A stretch of DNA of 64,000 bases from an uncultured Lachnospiraceae bacterium (GTDB taxonomy: Bacteria > Bacillota > Clostridia > Lachnospirales > Lachnospiraceae). Below the pieces are notes generated by a model. The model was given only the letters and a program-made list of their open reading frames with translations, was not told the DNA's origin and did not search any database. The stretch spans positions 1 to 64,000 of the forward strand of contig CAJTRL010000016.1 of NCBI GenBank assembly GCA_910578715.1, given 5' to 3'. Shown here in pieces: positions 51,873 through 59,408 of this stretch (within the stretch, counting starts at the first letter, position 1; each line of letters begins with the position of its first letter). A program made the translations under genes and the position numbers.

Positions 51873-52235
51873 ATGGCAATGGATTATGTAAATGCTTTCT
51901 GGGTGGGAGGACTGATTTGCGCCCTGGTGCAGATTCTGATGGAGAAAACAAAGATGATGCCGGGAAGAATCATGGTGCTGCTCGTCTGCCTCGGTGCGGT
52001 CATCAGCGCGGTCGGATTGTATGAGCCCTTTATGGAATACGCCGGAGCGGGTGCGGGTGTGCCGCTGCTTGGCTATGGCAATATTTTGATGAAAGGGGTC
52101 AAAGAAGCAATCGACAAGGACGGTTTTATCGGCCTGTTTAAGGGCGGATTTACCAATGGCGCGGTTGGATGCAGCGCGGCGCTTGTGTTCGGTTATCTGG
52201 CCAGTCTGTTTTTTAAGCCGAAGATGAAATCGTGA
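51873..52235 (+). CDS. spoVAE: Stage V sporulation protein AE
   Basis: A 120-residue SpoVAE (SpoVAEb): MDYVNAFWVGGLICALVQILMEKTKMMPGRIMVLLVCLGAVISAVGLYEPF and YGNILMKGVKEAIDKDGFIGLFKGGFTNGAVGCSAALVFGYLASL, with three or four membrane helices. It is part of the dipicolinate channel of the forespore membrane. Start set at 51873 by AAAAGGAGAGGTC. Separated from spoVAD by about 9 kb of accessory genes and a MITE-like element. A terminator follows. Confidence 0.93.
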   Translation: MAMDYVNAFWVGGLICALVQILMEKTKMMPGRIMVLLVCLGAVISAVGLYEPFMEYAGAGAGVPLLGYGNILMKGVKEAIDKDGFIGLFKGGFTNGAVGCSAALVFGYLASLFFKPKMKS

Positions 52236-52288
52236 AGGAAAGCACTGGCACAACGAAAATATTCTATAAAAAGAAAAAGATAAAAAGA

Positions 52289-52332
52289 AAAGGAATTGTC
52301 CACGAATTAATTTGTTGACACTTCCTTTTTTT
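52289..52332 (+). terminator. spoVAE terminator
   Basis: AAAGGAATTGTC and GACACTTCCTTT pair with one mismatch around a 16-nt loop; a run of T follows. Confidence 0.75.
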
Positions 52333-52387
52333 CATTTTATCATAGAAATATAGCGGATTGATTCAGCAGAATGAACAAGTCCGGTTG

Positions 52388-52414
52388 GAATTTGCGCTGA
52401 AGCGTCGCAAATTC
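52388..52414. other. Hairpin upstream of the HTH-HipA-like pair
   Basis: GAATTTGCG-CTGAAGCGT-CGCAAATTC is a perfect 9-bp stem 73 nt before the HTH gene. Possible operator for the HTH protein or a leader structure. Confidence 0.45.
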
Positions 52415-52486
52415 TGTTATCGCAGAGCGGAAGCTGGCATTTCGCCCGCGTTCTCAGCATAAAGCGCTTTGGAATGGAGGAAAATT

Positions 52487-53050
52487 ATGGCAAAAAATGA
52501 ACGGGGAGCGGGAAGAAAACCCGCGCTTTCGGCCGAAGATGTGAGAATCATCAGAGAGCGGCACGAGACAGGAGCGACGGTTACGGCGCTTGCAAAAGAG
52601 TACGGTATTTCCAGACAGGTACTGTCCGGGTATCTGAATCAGAACAACGAAAAAGAAAAGGAAAAATATAATACGGAGAAATCTTGGGAAAGACTGAACA
52701 GAGCTTTTCAGGGAATTGACACGGCACAATATCCGGTGCGTATGGAATATATGTGCGGGGAAGACTGCTGCAGCATAATTCTTGTGAACAGGGAAGAGGA
52801 GCAGATTGCAGTCATCAATGAGACGGACGATTTGCTCCACCGGGCTTTCGGCATCAAGGTAAGACCGGACTGGAAGGACTTTGAGGCATTTCTGGAAAGC
52901 CGTTGTTTTCCGAGGGAAAGAGAGGATATCGACCTGATTCTGGAGGAACTGGAGCTGGACGAATACGAGCCGTTTGCGATTGTGGAACGGACAGGCGGCA
53001 GAATGGCGGAAGATAAGCAGTGGATTAAAATCAGATATTATAAAGCGTAA
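52487..53050 (+). CDS. HTH protein paired with HipA-like kinase
   Basis: A 187-residue protein. The N-terminal 45 residues are a resolvase-type HTH (LSAEDVRIIRERHETGATVTALAKEYGISRQVLSGYL), with a GRKP AT-hook-like stretch before it. The C-terminal part is acidic and unrecognised (EEEQIAVINETDDLLHRAFGIKVRP). The start at 52487 follows ATGGAGGAAAATT. It is 12 nt from the kinase gene, an arrangement like hipB-hipA, so it may be an antitoxin or autorepressor (inference). Confidence 0.7.
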   Translation: MAKNERGAGRKPALSAEDVRIIRERHETGATVTALAKEYGISRQVLSGYLNQNNEKEKEKYNTEKSWERLNRAFQGIDTAQYPVRMEYMCGEDCCSIILVNREEEQIAVINETDDLLHRAFGIKVRPDWKDFEAFLESRCFPREREDIDLILEELELDEYEPFAIVERTGGRMAEDKQWIKIRYYKA

Positions 53051-53062
53051 GGGGGCGTATTC

Positions 53063-53899
53063 ATGAATGTAATAGAAATTTCCAAAGATTATATCGTGAC
53101 CGGAGCGGAGCATTCTTCCTCAGGCAGCCAGCTGAAATGGAAGCAGGACGGTTACTGGTACAAAGCCGACAGATTCGGTTTTGAAAGCCTGGCGGAGGCG
53201 GTCGTGTCCCATTTGCTGAAACGTTCCAATTTCGAAGAGTTTATCGTCTATGAACCGGTTATGGTTACATATCAGGGGCAGCAGTACAGGGGGTGCCGCA
53301 GTCCGGAATTTAAAAAGGAAAATGAAGAACTGATATCTTTGGAGCGTCTTTCCAGACAGTATACGAGTTTCGGGCTTGCGGGAATGCTGGCACGGATTCC
53401 CGACGTGGAAGAGCGCATTTCCTATACGGTGGAACTGGTGGAAAATCTGACCGGGCTTTCGGACTTTGGCGTTTATCTGACCGAACTGATGGAACTCGAC
53501 GCCTTCTTTCTGAATGTAGGGCGGCATACGGATAATATCATGTTGTTATATGATACGGAAAAAAAGGCGTATCGCTTTGCGCCTGTTTTTGACATGGCCC
53601 AGTCACTTTTTTCCGATACGAAACATACCTGTCCGCCGGAAAAAGGCATGGTGGAATGTTACCATTCGATAGTGGCGGAGCCTTTTTCCGATGACTTTGA
53701 CGAGCAGTTAAAATGTGCGAACGGGCTGTATGACAGGCACCTTAGGTTTGATTTCTCAGCCAATGAGATGATTAATTCCGTCCGGGATTTTTTAAACAGC
53801 ATGAGCAACAGCTCTGTGTATCAGGGCTCGGAGAAAAGAAGAATTGGCGAGATTATCCGGTTCCAGACGAAGAAATATCAGGATTTGTTTCGGAAATAA
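53063..53899 (+). CDS. HipA-like kinase homologue with altered catalytic loop
   Basis: A 278-residue single-domain HipA/CtkA-like protein. WYKADRFGFESLAEAVVSHLLKRS holds the ATP-binding Lys34. The catalytic loop reads FFLNVGRHTDNIMLL (Asn151, Gly153, His155, Asn158); in HipA it is NxDxHxxN, so the catalytic Asp is Gly here. FAPVFDMAQSL keeps the Mg-binding Asp177. It may be a pseudokinase, or Asp157 may substitute. Partner of the HTH protein just upstream. HipA kinases cause persistence by phosphorylating tRNA synthetases; whether this one does is unknown. Confidence 0.75.
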   Translation: MNVIEISKDYIVTGAEHSSSGSQLKWKQDGYWYKADRFGFESLAEAVVSHLLKRSNFEEFIVYEPVMVTYQGQQYRGCRSPEFKKENEELISLERLSRQYTSFGLAGMLARIPDVEERISYTVELVENLTGLSDFGVYLTELMELDAFFLNVGRHTDNIMLLYDTEKKAYRFAPVFDMAQSLFSDTKHTCPPEKGMVECYHSIVAEPFSDDFDEQLKCANGLYDRHLRFDFSANEMINSVRDFLNSMSNSSVYQGSEKRRIGEIIRFQTKKYQDLFRK

Positions 53900-54003
53900 A
53901 AAATTTTAAAAAAAGTTGAAGACATGAAGATGCCTTTTCCGTTCTAATTAGTGAAGATGTAAAAAGCAGAGGGGAGGCGGGGCATATATACGCGGAAGAA
54001 CAA

Positions 54004-54504
54004 TTGACAGCGCTGATTGATTCATACCAGAATCTTGTTTTTTCCATTTGCTATAAGATGACGGCCGACTATTTTGCCGCCGAAGACCTTGCCCAGGAAA
54101 CCTTCCTTTCTGCCTATGAACATTTCAAAAATTTTGATGGCAGCAACCCTAAGGCATGGCTTTGCAGAATTGCGACAAACAAGTGTATCGACTATATGGC
54201 CCATTCCGGCAGAAAGAGCATTCCCACCGAGGATATTTATCTGGAAAACAGCATGGGGGCACAGGATATGGCGGAGTCGCCGGAAGCAGTCTGCATGGAA
54301 CAGGAAACAAAGGATATGCTGCTGAAAAACTGCAGACGTCTGAAAAAACCGTATGATGAGATTGCCGAAGCCTATTACTATGAAGAACTGGATGCCAGGG
54401 AAATCGCCGGAAGGCGGGGCATGAAGGTTAAGACGGTGCAGACGCAGATTTACCGGGCGCGCAGTATGTTACGGAAAATTTACAGAAAGGAGAACAGCGC
54501 ATGA
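54004..54504 (+). CDS. ECF-type RNA polymerase sigma factor
   Basis: A 166-residue factor: LIDSYQNLVFSICYKMTADYFAAEDLAQETFLSAYEHF (region 2) and KKPYDEIAEAYYYEELDAREIAGRRGMKVKTVQTQIYRARSMLRKIY (region 4). TTG at 54004 is the nearest recognised start, but GGGGAGG at 53971-53977 is correctly spaced only for an in-frame ATA at 53986 (IYAEEQLTAL). The true start is uncertain. The stop overlaps the next ATG. Controls an operon of four further membrane or surface proteins. Confidence 0.9.
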   Translation: MTALIDSYQNLVFSICYKMTADYFAAEDLAQETFLSAYEHFKNFDGSNPKAWLCRIATNKCIDYMAHSGRKSIPTEDIYLENSMGAQDMAESPEAVCMEQETKDMLLKNCRRLKKPYDEIAEAYYYEELDAREIAGRRGMKVKTVQTQIYRARSMLRKIYRKENSA

Positions 54505-54989
54505 ACGGACTGAATAAAAACCAAAATAACATCAGAAGTTATGCGGATGGCAGAAGAACGGAAAGAGAAGAACCGGCCTATCTGTCAGACGAAGCATTAC
54601 AGGAACTGATTGCGTCTGTGGAGGCGGAACCGATGATGAGCCCTCCCAAAGGGTTTCGGGACGGGGTTATTGCGAAGGTGCGCCGGAAAAGACAGCGGGC
54701 GAAAAATATTGCGCTGTTTTCCTACAGTATGAAAGTGATTGCGGCAACTGCGGCGGCGGTCGTTCTGATTCTGGTCGTGCCGGAGAATATCCGGCCGGAA
54801 AAGGGCGGTGAAACTGACATACCCAGGCTGGAATGGCAGGCCGGGGAAACGCCGGAGGAGAGGACCTGGGAAGACGAACGGGAAGACAGCGGATTCCTGA
54901 ACCGCTTCAGCAGTCGTCTCGATGGATTCTGCAGCGCATTAAACGGAAGACTGAATCAATTAGTTAGAACGGAGGGTCATGATTTATGA
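54501..54989 (+). CDS. Probable anti-sigma factor, single membrane helix
   Basis: A 162-residue protein. The N-terminus (ERE...AYLSDEALQELIASVEAEPMMSPPKGFRDGVIAKVRRKRQR) resembles the cytoplasmic part of small anti-sigma proteins. One membrane helix (VIAATAAAVVLILVV) and an acidic outer segment follow. It overlaps the sigma gene by 4 nt and the next gene by 4 nt. It lacks the HxxxCxxC zinc motif of ZAS anti-sigmas. Confidence 0.7.
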   Translation: MNGLNKNQNNIRSYADGRRTEREEPAYLSDEALQELIASVEAEPMMSPPKGFRDGVIAKVRRKRQRAKNIALFSYSMKVIAATAAAVVLILVVPENIRPEKGGETDIPRLEWQAGETPEERTWEDEREDSGFLNRFSSRLDGFCSALNGRLNQLVRTEGHDL

Positions 54990-55741
54990 AAAAGAAGAAA
55001 AATCGTTTTTTTCTATTTTGTTTTTCCTTTCTGCCCGGTGCGGGGGAAATGTATTTTGGACTGATGAAAACAGGCATCAGCCTGCTGGGACTTTTTATGG
55101 CGGGCATTATGCTGGCCGGTTATACGGAGATAGGTGTGCTGGCATGTGTACCGTTAGCAACATGGATTTACAGTTTTTTCCATGCCAACAATATGGGCGC
55201 GTTGAGCGATGAGGAGTTTTCACGGCTGAACGATGACTATCTGTTCGGATTCGATGGGAATTATAAAATAAGCAAGACTTTTTTCACGGAAAAATACCGG
55301 AAGGCGGCCGCTATTATCCTGATAGTGCTCGGTACGACGATGCTGTGGCAGACTTTCTGCCGCGTACTGCGCCATATTTTCGGAGATGATTTTTATTATG
55401 AGTATATCCGGCGGTTTACCTGGATTGTCGGCGACGACATGCCGAGGGTGATTGTTGCGTTTGTCATCATATGGTTTGGCATCAAACTGATTCGGGGCAA
55501 AAAAGAAGAGCTGGAACGGTTGGAGGATGACAGGGAGCAGAAAGGCACGGCTTCCGGAAACAGGAATGGAACGATGTCCGATGCGGCATGGGGGATGAGC
55601 GGCGCGGAGAAAACGATGTCCGGTGCATCCGGTACCGGAGCAGGCTCCGCCGGCAGTCCGAAAAACGATATCCCGGTGGAGAGAATCGAACAGGTAGAAA
55701 TTATCGACAGTACCGCGGAAAATAACGGGGATGCCCGATAA
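54986..55741 (+). CDS. Multi-helix membrane protein of the sigma operon
   Basis: A 251-residue protein with about four membrane helices. The start (FLFCFSFLPGAGEMYFGLMKTGISLLGLFMAGI) resembles TM2-type modules. The C-terminal 75 residues are polar and contain a Gly/Ser/Ala-rich stretch (SDAAWGMSGAEKTMSGASGTGAGSAG). Function unknown. Operon position suggests a role in envelope stress. Confidence 0.65.
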   Translation: MKKKKNRFFLFCFSFLPGAGEMYFGLMKTGISLLGLFMAGIMLAGYTEIGVLACVPLATWIYSFFHANNMGALSDEEFSRLNDDYLFGFDGNYKISKTFFTEKYRKAAAIILIVLGTTMLWQTFCRVLRHIFGDDFYYEYIRRFTWIVGDDMPRVIVAFVIIWFGIKLIRGKKEELERLEDDREQKGTASGNRNGTMSDAAWGMSGAEKTMSGASGTGAGSAGSPKNDIPVERIEQVEIIDSTAENNGDAR

Positions 55742-55776
55742 AACCATGACTGGGGCGGAAGGAGCGTGACAATACA

Positions 55777-56169
55777 ATGAGCGGACAACAAAATGGAAAT
55801 GTGATGGAAACTACGATGGAAACGCCGGAAATGACTGCTTCCTCTAAGCCGGGAGAAACAATGCGGACGCACAGGGTTGGTACGATTACCTGTGGACTCG
55901 TTCTCGTTCTGTACGGGATTCTGTTTCTTCTCCGGTGGGCGCTGCCGTTTCTGAATTACGGCATGATATTTGAACTCTGGCCGGTCGTTCTGATTATGCT
56001 TGGTCTGGAAATCCTGATTGGCTGTACGGGCAGACGTTCGCAAAAGCGGAATTTTAAATATGATTTCGGCTCGGTGCTGATTATTCTTGTTATGATGGGT
56101 TTTTCTATGATTATGGCGGCGGTCGATTACGGAATGTATTATGGAGGGTGGTATTATGGTGTATGGTAA
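55777..56169 (+). CDS. DUF5668-like (LiaI/LiaF-type) membrane protein
   Basis: A 130-residue protein. After a polar 30-residue start, RVGTITCGLVLVLYGILFLLRWALPF and FELWPVVLIMLGLEILIG are two helices typical of the LiaI/DUF5668 module; a third follows. The end is Tyr/Gly-rich (YGMYYGGWYYGVW). Related modules sense lipid II-type cell-wall damage. It overlaps the next gene by 14 nt. Confidence 0.7.
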   Translation: MSGQQNGNVMETTMETPEMTASSKPGETMRTHRVGTITCGLVLVLYGILFLLRWALPFLNYGMIFELWPVVLIMLGLEILIGCTGRRSQKRNFKYDFGSVLIILVMMGFSMIMAAVDYGMYYGGWYYGVW

Positions 56170-56821
56170 AATTGCCAGGCTGGTCCCGGTTGTACTCTCC
56201 GGCGCGCTGCTTTTTACCGGATGCGCCATGATGCCGCCGGAAGGGTACAGCGAAAGCACGGTCAGGATTTTTGGCGCTCATTCAGCATATTATACTGATT
56301 TTACCGCGCAGAGTGATAAGGATGGTTATCTTGTACAAGGGACTGCGCATCTTGGCAGCGATTGTGACAGTTCTATCGTAGAAATAAAAGCCGACGAAGA
56401 GACGACGGCAAAAGTGACCGGTTTTGCCGATTGTAAGAGAGGCAGCCTCCGCCTTGTCTATACTGCGCCGGATGGGACGCAGACGGTGTTTGCGGAGTGC
56501 GAAGACGGTTCTTATGAGACCTTTGACGTCAGCCTGGCGGTTACGGAAGAAGAAGGCGTTCTGGAACTGAACGGAAGCGGCGGATATGAGGTCTGTGCGT
56601 TCGAGATAAAGATTGCGGGGGAGCATATCAGTCTTGGCGGAAGCGCGGCGGTCGGGGAGTCCACGATATCGGAACTGCCGGAAGAGCCTGAAATTCCCGA
56701 AGAACCGGAACTGCCTGAAATCCCGGAAGCGCCTGACACACCGGAACTGCCCAAAGAGCCCGTACCGTCGAAACTGTCGGAAGAGTCTGGAATGTCCGAA
56801 TTACCGGAACTGTCAAGGTAG
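56156..56821 (+). CDS. Lipoprotein with Pro-Glu repeat tail
   Basis: A 221-residue lipoprotein (LVPVVLSGALLFTGC, lipobox FTGC). A beta-rich domain (residues about 35-165) precedes a Pro/Glu/Leu-rich tail (ELPEEPEIPEEPELPEIPEAP), which may span the cell wall. Start 56156 follows GGAGGGTGGTATT. Last gene of the sigma operon. Function unknown. Confidence 0.75.
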   Translation: MVYGKIARLVPVVLSGALLFTGCAMMPPEGYSESTVRIFGAHSAYYTDFTAQSDKDGYLVQGTAHLGSDCDSSIVEIKADEETTAKVTGFADCKRGSLRLVYTAPDGTQTVFAECEDGSYETFDVSLAVTEEEGVLELNGSGGYEVCAFEIKIAGEHISLGGSAAVGESTISELPEEPEIPEEPELPEIPEAPDTPELPKEPVPSKLSEESGMSELPELSR

Positions 56822-56844
56822 TTTTTCGGGAAATTTGAAATTTC

Positions 56845-57342
56845 TTAGTCATATTCGATTTCCCGTTTATCGAGAAATCGTCCCATCGCCTTATCCCACA
56901 GCTCATCGGCGCTTTTGTCCAGAAGAAACGTATGGAGAGAAGTGCCGGTGACGAGTGTCAGGCCGTTATCATCGTATTTTACCGTAAGGACAAAGGCTTT
57001 AATCTGCTGCGGCGTGATGGCTGTGCCGCCGTCTTTTAAAATAGAAGGGACATAATCCGGGATGAGATGGAGCACAAATTTGAAGGCACAGGGCGTTTTG
57101 CGGCCCTTGATGAGAGAGTAGCACACCGGACGGAGCGTTTTCCATTCCGTAAAGTCATAGGGCCGGATTTCTTTGTCTTCCCATTCTTCCGACGTATAAA
57201 AATCCCTGTTCTGGCGGCCGTCAATTAGAAACGTGTTGTAGGTGCTGATGGATGCCTCTTCCACAAGAAAAGAGTCAAAAGCATCGGTAGTCAGAAATTT
57301 TCCCATAAAATGTTTAACGTTTTTTATTTTAAAAGAAATCAT
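56845..57342 (-). CDS. DUF5721 family protein
   Basis: A 165-residue protein: MISFKIKNVKHFMGKFLTTDAFDSFLVEEASISTYNTFLIDG, DFYTSEEWEDKEIRPYDFTEWKTLRPVCYSLIKGRKTPCAFKFVLHL. This is the DUF5721 pattern, a conserved Lachnospiraceae family of unknown function. The start at 57342 (GGGAG 5 nt before) is preferred to the ATG at 57378. It is opposite to, and 24 nt from, the sigma operon end. Confidence 0.85.
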   Translation of the reverse strand: MISFKIKNVKHFMGKFLTTDAFDSFLVEEASISTYNTFLIDGRQNRDFYTSEEWEDKEIRPYDFTEWKTLRPVCYSLIKGRKTPCAFKFVLHLIPDYVPSILKDGGTAITPQQIKAFVLTVKYDDNGLTLVTGTSLHTFLLDKSADELWDKAMGRFLDKREIEYD

Positions 57343-57518
57343 TGCCGCTCCCATCCGTCTGTATTTACAGACTTTCATATGTTCTTTTTATTCTAAACAT
57401 ATTTTCCCTGTTTTTGTCAATTGATTTCTGCCAGAGAGTTAAAGGTTAAAATGCGTTGCTTGCGGCAACGGGCAGTTTGGCCTACAATAAGGGAACAATC
57501 GAAAGGGGGTTGTTCATA

Positions 57519-58034
57519 ATGCTCAACGAAAATATTAAAACAATCAGAAAATCAAAGGGACTTTCACAGCAAGAGCTTGCCGTCAGGTTGAATATCGTGC
57601 GACAGACAGTTTCTAAATGGGAGCAGGGACTGTCAGTTCCAGATTCCGATATGTTAATCTTTTTATCGGAAGCGCTTGAAACACCTGTAAGCACGCTGTT
57701 GGGAGAAACTGTTATCGAAACGGAGGCTGATACTTTAAAGGTCATTTCCGAAAAATTGGAGGTGATAAATCTGCAGCTGGCACAAAGGAAGAACACAAGA
57801 AGAAAAATGATTCATTGGCTGCTTATTTCGTTATGTACAATCATCGTAATCGTTTTTGCTATTTTATTGAAAATAAAAAGCCCTTACCTGGGGTGGAATT
57901 ATGGTGACCCCGAAACCGCTGTACTTGGAGTGGTATTTCACGCATTTGAATGGCTGTTTGTCAGAGCAGCGCCGATTATCTTTATTGGTGCAGTCATTGG
58001 AATTTTTTTAGTACGGAAGATTGTAAAAAAATAA
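57519..58034 (+). CDS. XRE family regulator with membrane tail
   Basis: A 171-residue protein. Residues 1-65 are an XRE HTH (LNENIKTIRKSKGLSQQELAVRLNIVRQTVSKWEQGLSVPD), followed by a coil. Two or three membrane helices (MIHWLLISLCTIIVIVFAILL; APIIFIGAVIGIFLVRKI) make up the C-terminus. Membrane-bound XRE regulators are common in Firmicutes and may sense the envelope. Start 57519 is set by GAAAGGGGG. No obvious target lies adjacent. Confidence 0.9.
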   Translation: MLNENIKTIRKSKGLSQQELAVRLNIVRQTVSKWEQGLSVPDSDMLIFLSEALETPVSTLLGETVIETEADTLKVISEKLEVINLQLAQRKNTRRKMIHWLLISLCTIIVIVFAILLKIKSPYLGWNYGDPETAVLGVVFHAFEWLFVRAAPIIFIGAVIGIFLVRKIVKK

Positions 58035-58085
58035 ATGAGCAATTTTATAGAACCCTCCGGAAATAGAAAACCGTGGAAAATCCTA

Positions 58086-58115
58086 TTTACAGAACATGGC
58101 AATCCGTGTTATCAT
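58086..58115 (+). promoter_or_regulatory. Promoter of the DegV gene
   Basis: TTTACA (58086-58091), 18-nt spacer, TATCAT (58110-58115). The start codon is about 40 nt downstream. Confidence 0.45.
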
Positions 58116-58156
58116 AAGTAGTAATTAAAACCATATGGAATAGTTGCGGAGGCCTT

Positions 58157-58993
58157 ATGAAGTACAAAATTGTAGTAGACAGTTGTTGTGAATTACCGGA
58201 AGCATATTGCCATGACGAACGGTTTGCATTCATTCCGTTAGGGCTTGAAGTGGGAGATTATCAGATTCAGGATGATGAAAACTTCGACCAGGCGGAGTTT
58301 CTCGCACAGGTTGCGCTCTGCCCGACGTGTCCGAAATCGTCCTGTCCGTCGCCGGAGAAGTATATGGAGGCTTACCGCACCGAAGCGGAGAATGTTTTTG
58401 TTATCACGTTATCCGCGCAGCTGAGCGGCAGTTATAACAGTGCGGTGCTTGGCAAAAATCTCTATCACGAACAGTACGGAGAGAAAAATATTTTTATTCT
58501 CGATTCGGAGTCGGCTAGCAGCGGTGAGACGCAGTATGCGCTGAAAGCCATGGAGCTTCAGGAAAAAGGGCTGTCTTTTGAAGAGACGGTGAAAGGACTG
58601 GAAGATTTCCGGGAAGAAATGAAGACCTATTTCATTCTCGATAATCTGGAAACGCTCAGGAAGAACGGCAGACTTACCGGAGTGAAAGCGATGGTCGTTT
58701 CCACGCTGAACATCAAGCCGATTATGTATGGGGACCACGGCGTCATCAAACAGAAGAGCCAGGCGGTCGGCATGAAGAAGGCCATTATAAAGCTGACGGA
58801 TATCATGGCATCGGAAGTGCCGGATATGAAGGACAGAACTTTGATGATATCCCATTGTAACTGTCCGGACAGAGCCGCTTTTGTCAAAAAGGAACTGCTT
58901 GCGAGAGCGGAAGTCAAGGATGTTATCGTCATGGACACGGCGGGCATCAGCAGTATGTATGCCAATGACGGCGGAATTGTCGTGACAATCTGA
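58157..58993 (+). CDS. DegV family fatty-acid-binding protein
   Basis: A 278-residue protein: MKYKIVVDSCCELPE, CPTCPKSSCPSPEKYMEAY, FVITLSAQLSGSYNSAVLG, LDSESASSGETQYAL and LDNLETLRKNGRLTG. These are DegV/FakB marks. Such proteins bind a fatty acid and hand it to the FakA kinase. It is a single gene with its own promoter and terminator. Confidence 0.95.
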   Translation: MKYKIVVDSCCELPEAYCHDERFAFIPLGLEVGDYQIQDDENFDQAEFLAQVALCPTCPKSSCPSPEKYMEAYRTEAENVFVITLSAQLSGSYNSAVLGKNLYHEQYGEKNIFILDSESASSGETQYALKAMELQEKGLSFEETVKGLEDFREEMKTYFILDNLETLRKNGRLTGVKAMVVSTLNIKPIMYGDHGVIKQKSQAVGMKKAIIKLTDIMASEVPDMKDRTLMISHCNCPDRAAFVKKELLARAEVKDVIVMDTAGISSMYANDGGIVVTI

Positions 58994-59047
58994 GTCATAG
59001 CAATCTGAGTACGGTAAATGTTGAAAAAACAAAATCTGGAATGACAG

Positions 59048-59075
59048 GGCTGCGGCGTATTGCCACAGCCTTTTT
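59048..59075 (+). terminator. DegV terminator
   Basis: GGCTGCGG and CCACAGCC (one G-T pair) form a stem followed by TTTTT. Confidence 0.8.
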
Positions 59076-59113
59076 GTCTATACAGGTTTTCCGGTGGTAC
59101 ACTTTCTGACTTC

Positions 59114-59297
59114 CGTATCAGTTCAGCCTCCGCCCGGACAGAGCATCGTTCTCTGGCGGAGGCCCTGTAAAAATGTCGGTACTTAGTGAAAAAGACTTTT
59201 TGTGTCTTTTGAACTTAGTACCGCTACATTTTTAGCGGAGCGCAAGCGTGCCTCCAAAGAGATGATGCTCTGTCCGGGCGGAGGCTGAACTGATACG
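59114..59297. repeat. Palindromic element, copy 2, with target duplication
   Basis: CGTATCAGTTCAGCCTCCGC then CCGGACAGAGCATC opens the element; the exact complement closes it at 59297 (about 35 nt without mismatch). Inside, GGTACTTAGT and ACTTAGTACC flank a hairpin (AAAAGAC/GTCTTTT), as in copy 1. GACTTC lies at both 59108-59113 and 59298-59303, a 6-bp target duplication. No open frame. It fills most of the DegV-kinase gap. Confidence 0.85.
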
Positions 59298-59408
59298 GAC
59301 TTCCCGATTCCCCGACAGTTCAGAAAAAGGGGCTGTTATAAATGATGCGCATATGTTATAGTAATAGTAGTTTGTTATTTCATACAAAGGGGATTTTGCA
59401 GAAGTGTT

